Positions 7,705-16,796 of a stretch of DNA of 64,000 bases are shown piece by piece; the first letter of the stretch is position 1, and each line of letters starts with the position of its first letter. Source of the stretch: an uncultured Chryseobacterium sp. (lineage in GTDB: Bacteria > Bacteroidota > Bacteroidia > Flavobacteriales > Weeksellaceae); assembly GCA_913777465.1 (NCBI GenBank), contig CAJYRQ010000063.1, positions 1 to 64,000 of the forward strand, written 5' to 3'. The notes beneath the pieces are model-generated. The model was not told the origin of the DNA, did not search any database, and saw nothing but the letters and a program-made list of their open reading frames with translations. Position numbers and translations under genes: made by a program.

Positions 7705-10062
7705 ATGACCAATTTCCCTGATAAATATACCTCCGAAAAGCAGAAGGCGGCCGAAACGGAAGCCCGCCTCAAAGCCCTGATCGAAGCAACTTCGGATGTG
7801 GTCTATTCGTTGAGTCCCGACTGGAGCGAGATGCGTGAGCTCGACGGCAGGGGATTTCTGAAAGATGCAGATGCTCCCACCACCAACTGGAGAAGGGATA
7901 ATGTGTATCCGGATGATATCGATCTGGTAAATGCAGCCATTGAAGAGTGTATCCGCGAGAAGAAAATTTTCCAGCTGCAGCACCGGGTCGTGCGCGCAGA
8001 CGGCAGACCGGGATGGACCTTTTCCAAAGCGATTCCCATTCTGGACGAAGACGGCAATATCATCGAATGGTTCGGAACAGCAAAGGATATTACCCGGCAC
8101 AAAGAAGATGAGGAAGCCCTTCTTAAAGCCAGGGCAAAATCCGACCAGCAGAAAAGACTATATCAAACCATTGCCTCATCAACACCGGACCTGCTGTATG
8201 TCTTCGATCTCGACTACCGGTTTACCTATGCCAATCAGGCATTGCTGGATATGTGGGGCAGAACCTGGGAAGACTCAATCGGAAAAGGATTACTGGAAAT
8301 CGGTTATGAGCCCTGGCATGCCGAAATGCACGAGCGGGAAATCGATGAAATCATCAAAACAAAACTTCCTATACGGGGAGATGTATCTTTTCCGCATGCT
8401 ACTTTGGGAACCCGTGTTTACGATTATATTTTCACACCGGTCATTAATGAAAACGGTGAAGTGGAGGCCATTGCCGGGGCAACCCGCGATGTTACGGACC
8501 GCAAAAAATGGGAGGAAAGCCTGAAAGAACTTAATACAGAACTTGCCGGTACCAACCGCGAACTTGCCGCTACACTTGAAGAAGTAGCCAAAGTAAATGA
8601 TGAACTCATTAAAGCCAATGAAAAAATCGAAGAAGGGCAGATTGCTTTCCGTCTGGCAGTGGAAGCGGCAAATTTCGGCACCTGGTTTATTCATTCCGAA
8701 ACCCGGGAATTTATTACGGATGCCCGTTCAAAAGAATTATTCGGGTGCCATGAAAATGAGTCTTTATCCCTTGAGCAGGCCCTTTCGCAGATTACCGACG
8801 AATACCGGCCGTACGTTACGGAGAAACTCGAAAATGCCATTTACAATAGCGGTGATTATGATGTTACTTATCCGGTGATCGGGTTCCATGATCAGCGTCT
8901 CCGCTGGCTGCGCGCAATAGGCAACCTGAAAGCAGATTCTTCGGGCACATTTTCCGCCTTCACGGGTGTGGTAATGGATATTACCGATCAGCATCTGGCC
9001 GGCGCCGACATCAGGCGTGCGGAAGAAAACCTGAGGATGGCAGTGGATGCTGCCGGTTTGGGAACATTTCAGATCGGTGTCGAAGAACGGGTTTTTATGT
9101 ACTCGCCAAAACTTAAAGAATTTTTCGGGTTTCACCCGGATGAAATCATGTCTTATGATGATGCAGTCAGCCAGATTCATCCGGATTTCAGGGAACTCCT
9201 TATTACCAATGTAGAAAAAGCGTTTACCGAAAAAGCCCGTTTTGATATGGAATACCCTATTATCGGTTACCATGATGAAAAGTTGCGATGGGTGCGTGCC
9301 ATCGGTGAAATACAGCAGAAGGAAGGCAAAGAATATTTTACGGGTGTGATTCATGAAATCACCGAAAAAAAACTGGATGAAATCCGTAAGAATGATTTTA
9401 TCGGGATTGTAAGCCATGAGCTGAAAACTCCGCTTACTTCCATCAAAACGTATATCCAGCTGATGCAGGCCAGATCCTTAAAAGCCGAAGATGACGTTCT
9501 TTCTAAAATACTGGAAAAAGCCGATCTCCAGATCAATAAAATGACGACCATGATCAACGGGTTCCTGGATATTTCAAGGCTCGAATCCGGAAAAATACAT
9601 ATTAACAGGCAGCTGTTTGATCTTTCGGATCTCCTGAAAGCCGCCGAAGAAGAAACAAAAGCAACCGTCGACAGCCATATCACGGTTTTTGCCCCGATTA
9701 CCTCCGTTCAGGTGAATGCCGACCGGGACAAGATCGAGCAGGTGATTCATAACCTGATCAGCAATGCCGTAAAGTACTCCCCTGCCGGCACTATTATTCA
9801 TGTCAGCTGTACTTCAGATGATAAATTCGCTTACGTAAGCGTAAAAGACCAGGGCAAGGGGATTAAACCGGAAGATATTGCCCATATTTTTGACCGGTAT
9901 TACAGGGTAGAGGGAGAAGAAATGCAGTCGATTTCCGGATTTGGGATCGGGTTGTACCTCTGCGCGGAGATCATTAACCATCATCACGGCTCCGTTTCGG
10001 TAAAAAGTGAAGTCGGTATTGGTTCCGATTTTGTTTTCTCGCTTCCACTCGACATCGCTTAA
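7705..10062 (+). CDS. Soluble multi-PAS sensor histidine kinase
   Basis: A 785-residue cytoplasmic kinase without signal peptide or membrane helix. It has four PAS/PAC units in order: about 20-135 (ending FGTAKDITRHK), 150-270 (ending IAGATRDVTDRKK), 315-430 (ending FTGVVMDITDQ) and 440-555 (ending FTGVIHEITEKK), with a coiled coil at about 270-312. Units three and four are clearly similar to each other and look duplicated. The DHp domain has the phosphoacceptor His at about 571 (VSHELKTPLTSIK). The ATPase domain carries the N box HNLISNAVKYSP, G1 DQGKGIKPED and G2 FGIGLYL. No response regulator gene is adjacent, so it is an orphan kinase. The signal sensed is unknown. Confidence 0.92.
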   Translation: MTNFPDKYTSEKQKAAETEARLKALIEATSDVVYSLSPDWSEMRELDGRGFLKDADAPTTNWRRDNVYPDDIDLVNAAIEECIREKKIFQLQHRVVRADGRPGWTFSKAIPILDEDGNIIEWFGTAKDITRHKEDEEALLKARAKSDQQKRLYQTIASSTPDLLYVFDLDYRFTYANQALLDMWGRTWEDSIGKGLLEIGYEPWHAEMHEREIDEIIKTKLPIRGDVSFPHATLGTRVYDYIFTPVINENGEVEAIAGATRDVTDRKKWEESLKELNTELAGTNRELAATLEEVAKVNDELIKANEKIEEGQIAFRLAVEAANFGTWFIHSETREFITDARSKELFGCHENESLSLEQALSQITDEYRPYVTEKLENAIYNSGDYDVTYPVIGFHDQRLRWLRAIGNLKADSSGTFSAFTGVVMDITDQHLAGADIRRAEENLRMAVDAAGLGTFQIGVEERVFMYSPKLKEFFGFHPDEIMSYDDAVSQIHPDFRELLITNVEKAFTEKARFDMEYPIIGYHDEKLRWVRAIGEIQQKEGKEYFTGVIHEITEKKLDEIRKNDFIGIVSHELKTPLTSIKTYIQLMQARSLKAEDDVLSKILEKADLQINKMTTMINGFLDISRLESGKIHINRQLFDLSDLLKAAEEETKATVDSHITVFAPITSVQVNADRDKIEQVIHNLISNAVKYSPAGTIIHVSCTSDDKFAYVSVKDQGKGIKPEDIAHIFDRYYRVEGEEMQSISGFGIGLYLCAEIINHHHGSVSVKSEVGIGSDFVFSLPLDIA

Positions 10063-10397
10063 TCAATATGAGACCGTTAAATATTCAAACGTACCGAAAT
10101 CTCATGAATCTATCATCTGAATGGTCAATTCTTTTATAACGTGAGTTCGACCGTATCAACATTATATTCAGTCGGTTATTTAATTCAAAAATAAAATTAA
10201 GACTTATTCAGCCGGGATTTTAAATATTACTCATCTTGTTACAACAAATAAATGGTTTACGCTTCTGACAGGATTTTATCCTATCCTGTACTAAGCCGTT
10301 CCCTAGGGACTTTAAAACAATATAAATACCTCCCTGATTGAAAAATAACCAAAGCCGGTTATTCAGGATTAAATAAAAGCTCCTCTGATAAAGTGAT
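10063..10397. other. Gene-free sequence after the PAS kinase
   Basis: About 335 bp of AT-rich DNA without a supportable gene. No strong terminator stem is visible directly after the kinase stop. The tandem repeat pair begins at its right end. Confidence 0.5.
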
Positions 10398-10626
10398 ACC
10401 TACTTAGTTGATAATAAGGATCTTTGATCCTATATCTAACAAGAGAAACTTCCGGCATCCTGCTTCCCTCTTCCTGCCTTTATTTAAGGTTTGTATCTCG
10501 AATTCACGTTAACCTACTCAGTTTGATGATCAAGACCTTTGTACCTAAGTCTGACAAGAGAAACTTCCGGCATCCTGCTTCCTTATTCCTGCCTCTTAAT
10601 CCAGGTTCTGTTTCGAGTTCACGTTA
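10398..10626. repeat. Tandem pair of about 114-bp dispersed repeats
   Basis: Two head-to-tail copies, roughly 10398-10511 and 10512-10626, each start ACCTACT(T/C)AGT and end TTCACGTTA. The best conserved core is AAGAGAAACTTCCGGCATCC, at about 10441-10460 and 10556-10575, followed in both by TGCTTCC. Diverged copies of the same unit lie at 15661-15830 and, inverted, at about 34175-34210, so this is a dispersed family rather than a local duplication only. A frame open across it is a repeat artefact. Confidence 0.75.
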
Positions 10627-10659
10627 TTATAAAATTAAAACGACTTCCAAAGAATATTT

Positions 10660-10677
10660 TGTAGAAATATTTCTACA
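10660..10677. promoter_or_regulatory. Perfect 18-bp palindrome, candidate operator
   Basis: TGTAGAAATATTTCTACA is a perfect inverted repeat ending 29 bp before the TTG of the following promoter. A further half-site TTTCTACA lies at 10692-10699, between the palindrome and the -33 element. The position fits a site for a dimeric activator or repressor of the downstream transcript. I do not recognise the motif as that of a known regulator, and I see no second full copy in the window. Confidence 0.6.
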
Positions 10678-10706
10678 TAAATGACATTTTATTTCTACAT
10701 TCCTCA

Positions 10707-10738
10707 TTGTTAAAACAAAGTCTTAATCTGTACTTTTG
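10707..10738 (+). promoter_or_regulatory. Bacteroidota-type promoter of the orphan transcript
   Basis: TTG at 10707-10709 and TACTTTTG at 10731-10738 are separated by 21 nt, matching the TTG / TAnnTTTG promoter of this phylum. The transcript would start around 10743-10746. It is among the best promoter matches in the window. Confidence 0.75.
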
Positions 10739-10857
10739 CAGTATACTTAAAAATACGGTGTAGTGCGGAACAAATGTTCTTACAGCACTGTAAAATGAAG
10801 CCAGGATTACAAATTTATCGTAGAGAAAGAAACTTTGTCATTTAAGGAATACGAAAA

Positions 10858-10950
10858 TTGAAATTCAGCAGATCCGTTAAACGTTTATCCACTTCTGCCC
10901 TGTGGCTGATGTTTGCACAAGGATCATCAGGCTTTATTGGTAAGTATTGA
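10858..10950 (+). CDS. Possible 30-residue signal-peptide-like product
   Basis: A TTG-started frame encodes a 30-residue peptide with a basic N-terminal part (KFSRSVKRLSTS) and a short hydrophobic part (ALWLMFAQGSSGFIG), then stops. This is the shape of an export signal with almost nothing after it. AAGGAA lies about 10 nt before the TTG. It could be a genuine small peptide or the stump of a secreted-protein gene whose body was lost when the downstream sequence was replaced. Support comes only from its position inside the promoter-terminator unit. Confidence 0.3.
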   Translation: MKFSRSVKRLSTSALWLMFAQGSSGFIGKY

Positions 10951-11019
10951 AAACACAATGTAGATATATGACCGACCGGATGTATTGTTGTAAAAGTTCA
11001 TCACATCAGGTAAGCTGTT

Positions 11020-11071
11020 AAAGTTACAGAAGCAGGATTGTGATTTCAGAGATCAGTCTTCTGTAACTTTT
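11020..11071 (+). terminator. Strong terminator of the orphan transcript
   Basis: AAAGTTACAGAAG (11020-11032) pairs perfectly over 13 bp with CTTCTGTAACTTT (11058-11070), followed by a short T run. It ends the transcript starting near 10745 and insulates the sensor kinase gene downstream. Confidence 0.8.
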
Positions 11072-11197
11072 GTATTTCACTCGTCGGTTAAAGATTCTTC
11101 AATTGCTTTCAATAAAACTTGTCATAAGCTTTCTGAAAATGGAAGTAAAGTATGGATCGGGAAATAAATTAATGTATTATTGCAATAAAATTTTATC

Positions 11198-14194
11198 TTG
11201 TCCCACAGGCTGCTGCTTTTTTTCTTTGTGCTGATCTGTCTGCCTTTCCACAGTCAGCAATACAGTGTATCCCATTATAACACAGACAACGGCCTGCCTC
11301 AAAACAGTGTAAAAGATCTCATTAAAGACAAATACGGATTCATCTGGCTGACAACAGAGAACGGTGTAGTACGGTATGACGGATCCGCATTCCTGGTTTT
11401 TAAAGATTTTCCCATCAACAATCAGCGGTTTACGTTTTTTTACGGAAATATAAAGAACGACAGCATATTTACCAATGCTGGCTACCAGACTATCCGGCTT
11501 AATAAAAGAACCGCAACGGTCTTTAAAGATGCCCGCCATTCCGGTAGCCGGTATAAGAACGGCCGGAATCCTGAACGGTCTGCTGCAAAGTACAACAGCC
11601 ATCCGAATCAGGGAGGATCCTATTATCTTACCCTGAAAGAAGGACGTTATTTCATTACCGATTCTTCCATCACCTATGAGCATCCGGGTTCTTTGAAGCA
11701 GACTTCGCTACAGCTGAAAACGGTATTCAAAAAGAGGAATACCCTCTTTACGCTGGATAACAGGTTGTACCACATCAATTATACCACGAAAAAAGTCTGC
11801 CGGATCACAAACGGAAGAGTGGATGCTTTGTATGACGTCCCTTTTTTAACGGACAGGAACAGTACTGTTTTATGGAGCCAGATCAACAATTCCGTATTTA
11901 TCATTAAAGACAAAAAAATATACAGCCTTCACCGCCGGAAAGACGATTTCAGGGTGGATAAGCTTGCTGACCTAAACGATATCGATACCGGGCATTTAAC
12001 CTGTGCCTATTATGACAAGACTTACGATAAACTCTTTCTGGGAAGCAGTATCGAAGGTCTCACGGTTCTTCGGTTTCATCAGTTTTATTCAACCAAAGAA
12101 AAAAATGCAGACCATACGGTATTCTACGCTACCCTGCCATACGACAATACCAGCGTCATTACACCCAAAGGGCGGATCTACAATCGGAACGGAATGCTCG
12201 GCAACAAAGCATTTGATACCGACAGCGAGTATTTCATGAGCTATGATCCGGACAAAAACATCATTGTTCAGGATTCGGGGAAGCTTTACACTTATCTGCA
12301 ATCTTCTTCTTTTTCAACACGGAAATTAATGGCCAGCACCCAAAGTGCATTTGTAGATTTTCTGTATGATGCCCAACACTATTATGCCGTTACCCGGCCA
12401 TTGGCCAGACAATACAACGGAGGAAGCCTGCTTATCTACAAAGGCCGGTCATTCCATAATATCGAAAAGATCATCCCGCTGGATTCCGAGCCGACCCGGC
12501 TTTTCATCGCCAATGGTTTTCTTTGGGTGGGGACCATCGAGGGGCTCGTGAGGATTTCTTTAAAGACCTATCAGAAAAAATATATCGGGCCCGGCAAAGA
12601 TGTTTACATCCGGGACATCGTCATGAGCAGAGACGGCCACCTATGGATTACAACATTTGGAAAAGGATTTTATCTGCTTAAAGACGATACCCTCATCAAG
12701 ATGCCTTTGGATGCCGAGAAAAATCTGCTGTCGGCCCACACCCTGCTGGAAGACCAAAACCATTTTTTCTGGATCCCGACCAACAACGGCCTGTATAAAA
12801 TACGGAGGCAAAACCTTCTGAAATCTGCATCTGATAAAAAAAATGACGCCCATTATTACCGTTATACCAAAAGTGCCGGATTCAACACCAATGAATTCAA
12901 CGGCGGCAGCAATATTTGCGGCACTGTTTTAAACAACGGAGATTTCGTATTGCCTTCTCTGGAAGGGCTGGTCTTTTTCAATCCGCTGAAAACGAAAAGC
13001 CGGTATCCGGAAGATTTCTTTGTGGAAAGGGCTTTGCTCGACGGAAAAGAGATGCGCTTCTCCGAAAGTTTAATGATTGATCAGGAGGTGCAGAAAATAG
13101 ATATTTTCATTGATGTTCCTTATTTTACCAACCGGAAGAACATGGTCATCCGGCTGAAGCGCGGAACCGATAAAAAATGGGAGAACATCGAACAGGGCAC
13201 CAGGATTTCCCTTCTTAATCCTTCATACGGCGATTATACCTACACCTTTAAGATGCTGACCTCGGATAACGAAACCTATCTTTATAAAAAGATCCGCATC
13301 CGGGTTATTCCCTATTTTTATCAGACCGTCTGGTTTAAAATAGCGGTACTGCTGTTGATTTCGGTTCTTATCGTTCTGATCATCAGGATCCGGACAAGAA
13401 TTTTAAAAAATAAAAATCTGCTGCTGGAGGAAATTATTGAAGCACGCACGAAAAAACTTTCTGTCGCCGTAGAAAACCTGGAGAAAACTAAAAACCAGCT
13501 GAATAATGAAATCGGACAGCAGAAAAAACTGATCGGTACCATCACCCACGACATTACGACACCCATTAAATTTATTGCATTTGCGGCTCAGGATATTCTG
13601 GAAAACGATCTTTATGATGAAGAAAAACTCCGCCGCATCCTTACTTCCATTTCAAAATCTTCCGGTCAGCTGTATAATTTTACCCTGGCGCTGAAAGAAT
13701 ATGCGGATATTTACAACCATCACCGGAGCGGTCCGGAAGAAAGTTACCGGCTTTTTGATCTTATTGAAGAGAAAAAAGAACTGTTTGGCCCGATTGCCGG
13801 AAACAGCAATACCATAATCACCAACAGCGTAGCCCCGGATATTTATTTAGACATCAATAAAAATACCTTATCCGTTATCATCCACAACCTGCTGGATAAT
13901 GCGGTAAAATTCACCAGAAACGGGCAGATTGAGGTGGAGTCCGAAAGAATAGACGGTTTTACCATGATTGTGATTAAAGACAATGGCATTGGAATGAGCC
14001 CGTCACAGATCGAATATTACACGTCCCTACATAAGAACATTGACGACGAAAAACTCCTCCTGCAGAAATACGGCATGGGACTGCATCTTGTTTTGCAGCT
14101 TATTCATATATTGGACGGAAAGATCGAACTGGAGAGCAATGCCCCTTCCGGGATTATTTTCAGAATAACAATAAAAAGTACAGCCGATGAGTAA
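11198..14194 (+). CDS. Reg_prop/Y_Y_Y sensor histidine kinase
   Basis: A 998-residue membrane kinase. Residues 1-20 form a signal peptide (LLLFFFVLICLPFHSQ). A periplasmic beta-propeller of Reg_prop repeats follows (for example NGLPQNSVKDLIKDKYGFIWLTTENGVVRYDG and GHLWITTFGKGFYLL), then a Y_Y_Y domain near 640-710 and a membrane helix at about 712-735. A coiled coil leads to a DHp domain with His784 in ITHDITTPIK, an atypical H box, and an ATPase domain (HNLLDNAVKFT, DNGIGMSP, YGMGLHL). Unlike SusR-type hybrids it has no receiver or AraC domain; a separate regulator gene overlaps its end. A TTG at 11198-11200 is the only usual start codon after the in-frame stop at 11186. The propeller probably senses an extracellular ligand, unidentified. 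Confidence 0.9.
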   Translation: MSHRLLLFFFVLICLPFHSQQYSVSHYNTDNGLPQNSVKDLIKDKYGFIWLTTENGVVRYDGSAFLVFKDFPINNQRFTFFYGNIKNDSIFTNAGYQTIRLNKRTATVFKDARHSGSRYKNGRNPERSAAKYNSHPNQGGSYYLTLKEGRYFITDSSITYEHPGSLKQTSLQLKTVFKKRNTLFTLDNRLYHINYTTKKVCRITNGRVDALYDVPFLTDRNSTVLWSQINNSVFIIKDKKIYSLHRRKDDFRVDKLADLNDIDTGHLTCAYYDKTYDKLFLGSSIEGLTVLRFHQFYSTKEKNADHTVFYATLPYDNTSVITPKGRIYNRNGMLGNKAFDTDSEYFMSYDPDKNIIVQDSGKLYTYLQSSSFSTRKLMASTQSAFVDFLYDAQHYYAVTRPLARQYNGGSLLIYKGRSFHNIEKIIPLDSEPTRLFIANGFLWVGTIEGLVRISLKTYQKKYIGPGKDVYIRDIVMSRDGHLWITTFGKGFYLLKDDTLIKMPLDAEKNLLSAHTLLEDQNHFFWIPTNNGLYKIRRQNLLKSASDKKNDAHYYRYTKSAGFNTNEFNGGSNICGTVLNNGDFVLPSLEGLVFFNPLKTKSRYPEDFFVERALLDGKEMRFSESLMIDQEVQKIDIFIDVPYFTNRKNMVIRLKRGTDKKWENIEQGTRISLLNPSYGDYTYTFKMLTSDNETYLYKKIRIRVIPYFYQTVWFKIAVLLLISVLIVLIIRIRTRILKNKNLLLEEIIEARTKKLSVAVENLEKTKNQLNNEIGQQKKLIGTITHDITTPIKFIAFAAQDILENDLYDEEKLRRILTSISKSSGQLYNFTLALKEYADIYNHHRSGPEESYRLFDLIEEKKELFGPIAGNSNTIITNSVAPDIYLDINKNTLSVIIHNLLDNAVKFTRNGQIEVESERIDGFTMIVIKDNGIGMSPSQIEYYTSLHKNIDDEKLLLQKYGMGLHLVLQLIHILDGKIELESNAPSGIIFRITIKSTADE

Positions 14195-14822
14195 AAGAAT
14201 TCTAATTGCTGATGATCATGACATTGTTTTAACCGGTACCAGCATGATCCTGGAGTCGAAGATCAGGAATATTACGATCGATACCGCAGAAAATTATCTG
14301 GAGGTGCTGGAAAAAACGGCACAGCAGCCCTTCGACCTCATCATCCTGGATATCAATATGCCGGAAAGCAAAAACAAGAAAATGATTTCGGAGATAAAGG
14401 CCATCTGTCGGGATACCAGGATTTTAATCTTTTCGGTTCACGATGAAGCCACAGCACTCCAATACATCCAGGAGGGAGCAGACGGATACCTGAATAAGCT
14501 CAGCAAAGTAGAGGAAATTGCAGAAGCCGTAAAGAAAATTCTTGAGGAAGGACACTATTATCCCGCAACCATCATGCAATATCTTCTGAAAACATCAAAC
14601 GGGCCACAGCTGATGAATCCGCTGGAAAAACTATCGGACCGGGAACACCAGATCCTTCAGCTTATGGCCAAAGGCGAAGGCAACCTGGAAATCTCCAATA
14701 TCCTGGACATCCGGATGCCGACCATAAGCACTTACAAGAAGAGAATTTATAAAAAACTCGGAACCGGTAACATTGCAGACCTTATCAAAATATATGAGAA
14801 ATTCTCCGGCGAAAAAACTTAA
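14187..14822 (+). CDS. NarL/LuxR-type response regulator
   Basis: A 211-residue regulator whose start overlaps the kinase gene by 8 nt, so the two form a coupled two-component pair. The receiver domain (about 1-120) has the acidic pocket ADDHD, the phosphoacceptor Asp55 in LIILDINMP and the switch Ser in IFSVHDE. A LuxR-type helix-turn-helix follows at about 148-205 (LSDREHQILQLMAKGEGNLEISNILDIR). The usual Lys after the receiver is present in GYLNKLS. It should bind DNA when phosphorylated by the upstream kinase. Its targets are not evident. Confidence 0.93.
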   Translation: MSKRILIADDHDIVLTGTSMILESKIRNITIDTAENYLEVLEKTAQQPFDLIILDINMPESKNKKMISEIKAICRDTRILIFSVHDEATALQYIQEGADGYLNKLSKVEEIAEAVKKILEEGHYYPATIMQYLLKTSNGPQLMNPLEKLSDREHQILQLMAKGEGNLEISNILDIRMPTISTYKKRIYKKLGTGNIADLIKIYEKFSGEKT

Positions 14823-14917
14823 ACCTCCTTTTTTAATTCTTAAAAATTTAAACATAGATACCATCAAATCTCATGAATAGTTATATATTTAAGTTAAATT
14901 ATAATTAAAAGAATTTT

Positions 14918-15583
14918 ATGCCGGCAGAGTTCCATTCTTTTTTGCACCTTTTATTTATTGGGATCATTGCTCTTTTCCCGGTGGTAAATCCCATCGGTTC
15001 TGCGCTGATCATCAGTCCGTATCTGTCTAAGCTTTCGGAAGACCAAAAGAAAAATGCGGTAAGGAAAATTACGGTCTATGCTTTTTGCATCTGCATCGTT
15101 TCCTTATTTGCAGGACACTGGATATTGGAACTCTTCGGGATTTCCATACCCGTCATTCAGGTGGCCGGCGGCATCCTGATCTGTAAAATGGGCTGGACTT
15201 CTCTTTCTTCCGATCAGCAGCAAAACAGCGATAAGAGAATTGAAGGAGAGAAGGATGCCGCTGCCACCGATATTTCCGGCCAGCTTTTCTACCCGCTTAC
15301 TTTTCCCATCACCACCGGAGCCGGAACCATTTCCGTACTCTTTACGCTGAGTGCGCACAGTGCCGATAAAAACTGGGAAAATTACCTGATCAATACTTTC
15401 GCCATCCTGCTGGCTATTTTACTGATGTGTGCGCTGGTGTTTTTCTTTTACAGCCATACCAAAAAAATCATCGAAAAGCTGGGTGTCAACGGGCAGAATA
15501 TTGCCAACAGGATCTTCGCTTTCCTGATTTTCTGTGTCGGACTTGAAATTGCCGTTGCCGGAGCAAAAGCCATTTTTCATTAA
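14918..15583 (+). CDS. MarC-family integral membrane protein
   Basis: A 221-residue protein with six hydrophobic segments. The N-terminal FPVVNPIGSALIISPYL and the central PLTFPITTGAGTISVLFTL are the two equivalent hairpin motifs of the MarC (UPF0056, NAAT) family. Residues 95-118 form a hydrophilic loop. Despite the family name, a role in antibiotic resistance is not established for MarC; transport of small neutral compounds has been suggested. It is a single gene, 95 bp after the response regulator stop and on the same strand. Confidence 0.9.
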   Translation: MPAEFHSFLHLLFIGIIALFPVVNPIGSALIISPYLSKLSEDQKKNAVRKITVYAFCICIVSLFAGHWILELFGISIPVIQVAGGILICKMGWTSLSSDQQQNSDKRIEGEKDAAATDISGQLFYPLTFPITTGAGTISVLFTLSAHSADKNWENYLINTFAILLAILLMCALVFFFYSHTKKIIEKLGVNGQNIANRIFAFLIFCVGLEIAVAGAKAIFH

Positions 15584-16006
15584 TTTCAATTCTGCAGTAG
15601 TTTATTTATTTCAATGCAGATCAGGCTGTACTCAGTTTATTTCGAATTGTTTACCAAAAATTTCAGTTTGATGAATCAGAGCTTTAAACAGATCTTCTAT
15701 AGATAAGCAGCAAAAGATTTCATTGATAATTTATACCTGTGAAAGCGATATTACAAAATAACTTCCAGCATCCAGCTTTCCTCTTCCAACCTGTTAATCA
15801 GATGTCTGTTTTGAATTTAATTGACTTCAGGACCTGTTTTTGTATTGAATAGATTCACCAATGCATTCACAGGCATTCCTTAATCCGGATTGGCAGCAAA
15901 CTTGTATCTCTATCACACACAGACCGGAATATTCACCATTACATCCGTTTATGCTGAATCGGAATGATCACAGGTTTACTTAAAACATCAAAAAACAATA
16001 CATAAA
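15584..16006. other. Gene-free 423-bp interval with a degenerate repeat
   Basis: No coding frame is supportable. The middle is occupied by a diverged copy of the dispersed repeat found in tandem at 10398-10626. The right-hand 100 bp must carry the promoter of the PfpI-type gene; no clear TAnnTTTG box is visible there. Confidence 0.5.
15661..15830. repeat. Diverged copy of the 114-bp dispersed repeat
   Basis: TTTCAGTTTGATGAATCAGA at the left and AACTTCCAGCATCCAGCTTT followed by a TTAATC...GTCTGTTTTGAATT tail match the two halves of the 10398-10626 unit, but about 60-70 bp of unrelated sequence separates them. It is in the same orientation as that pair. Confidence 0.55.
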
Positions 16007-16687
16007 ATGAAAGTACTATTTGTAGTTACCTCACACGACGAACTTGGAAACACAGGAAAAAAGACGGGATTTTGGGTAGAAGAATTTGCAGCCCCTTACT
16101 ATTCCCTGAAAGATGCGGGATTTGATATCGTAGTGGCTACCCCGAAAGGCGGACAGGCACCGATTGACCCGAAAAGTGAAGATCCGGATGCACAGACCCC
16201 GGCTACGGAAAGGTATTACCAGGATAAGGACGTACAGCAGATGATTGCCGATACACAGAAATTAAGTGAGCAGAAGGCGGAAGATTTTGATGCGGTATTT
16301 TATCCGGGAGGACACGGGCCTCTATGGGATCTGGCCAATGATGAAGATTCACAAAGGCTAATCCTCGATTTCTACAACAGCAACAAACCTGTAGCAGCCG
16401 TATGCCACGCGCCGGGAGTATTTAAAAACATTAAACTGGAAAACGGAGAACCGTTGGTAAAAGGCAAAAAAGTAACCGGATTTTCCAATACGGAAGAAGA
16501 AGCGGTTCAGCTTACCGATGTGGTTCCTTTTCTGGTAGAGGATGAACTGAAAAATGCCGGTGGCGAATATTCCAAAACAGACGACTGGGGCGTACACGTT
16601 GTTCAGGACGGCCTGCTGATTACCGGCCAGAACCCTGCTTCCTCGGAAAATGCAGCCGAAAAGCTGATGGCCGCTTTAAAGAAATAA
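16007..16687 (+). CDS. DJ-1/PfpI-family type 1 glutamine amidotransferase-like protein
   Basis: A 226-residue cytoplasmic protein of the Hsp31-like branch of the DJ-1/PfpI superfamily. The nucleophile elbow is AVCHAP with Cys133 and the following His134, and the conserved acidic residue lies in GFWVEE (Glu25/Glu26). The signature YPGGHGPLWDL and the lid region around residues 20-60 are typical. Members act as cofactor-free glyoxalases or stress chaperones; which applies here is not decidable from sequence. It is a single gene followed by a strong bidirectional terminator. Confidence 0.9.
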   Translation: MKVLFVVTSHDELGNTGKKTGFWVEEFAAPYYSLKDAGFDIVVATPKGGQAPIDPKSEDPDAQTPATERYYQDKDVQQMIADTQKLSEQKAEDFDAVFYPGGHGPLWDLANDEDSQRLILDFYNSNKPVAAVCHAPGVFKNIKLENGEPLVKGKKVTGFSNTEEEAVQLTDVVPFLVEDELKNAGGEYSKTDDWGVHVVQDGLLITGQNPASSENAAEKLMAALKK

Positions 16688-16714
16688 AACAAACAGAAAT
16701 GGTTTGCCGAGCTG

Positions 16715-16767
16715 TTTCCATCATTCCTGAGAAAAGTTTTTTTCTGTTTTCTCAAGAATGATGGAAA
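16715..16767. terminator. Bidirectional terminator between convergent genes
   Basis: TTTCCATCATTCCTGAGAAA and TTTCTCAAGAATGATGGAAA pair over about 19 of 20 positions around a T-rich loop, with A and T runs outside. It lies between the rightward PfpI gene and the leftward acetyltransferase gene and can serve both. Confidence 0.85.
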
Positions 16768-16796
16768 ATTTTTCAACTATTTTTTATAGAGCGTTT

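Larger units (their letters stand above)
10745..11071 (+). ncRNA. Candidate short transcript, about 330 nt, unassigned
   Basis: The segment is bounded by a strong promoter (10707-10738) and a strong terminator (11020-11071) and contains no protein gene of normal size. Near its 5' end AGTGC pairs with GCACT (10762-10766 with 10785-10789), enclosing a GAAC/GTTC stem (10768-10771 with 10776-10779). The motifs of tmRNA, RNase P RNA and SRP RNA are not visible. It holds short frames of 16 codons (10795-10845) and 30 codons (10858-10950). It may be a regulatory RNA, a small-peptide mRNA, or the surviving 5' end of a deleted gene. Confidence 0.4.

Noticed and set aside
7555-8100. 181-residue leftward frame opposite the PAS kinase
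   Set aside because: Antisense to a well-supported gene with conserved domains; its codon pattern is the shadow of that gene.
10424-10684. 86-residue rightward frame
   Set aside because: It spans the two copies of the 114-bp repeat; the protein repeats itself for that reason and has no other support.
10745-11071. tmRNA, RNase P RNA or SRP RNA
   Set aside because: None of their conserved core sequences (tag-peptide frame with alanyl acceptor, RNase P core, SRP tetraloop stem) could be recognised.
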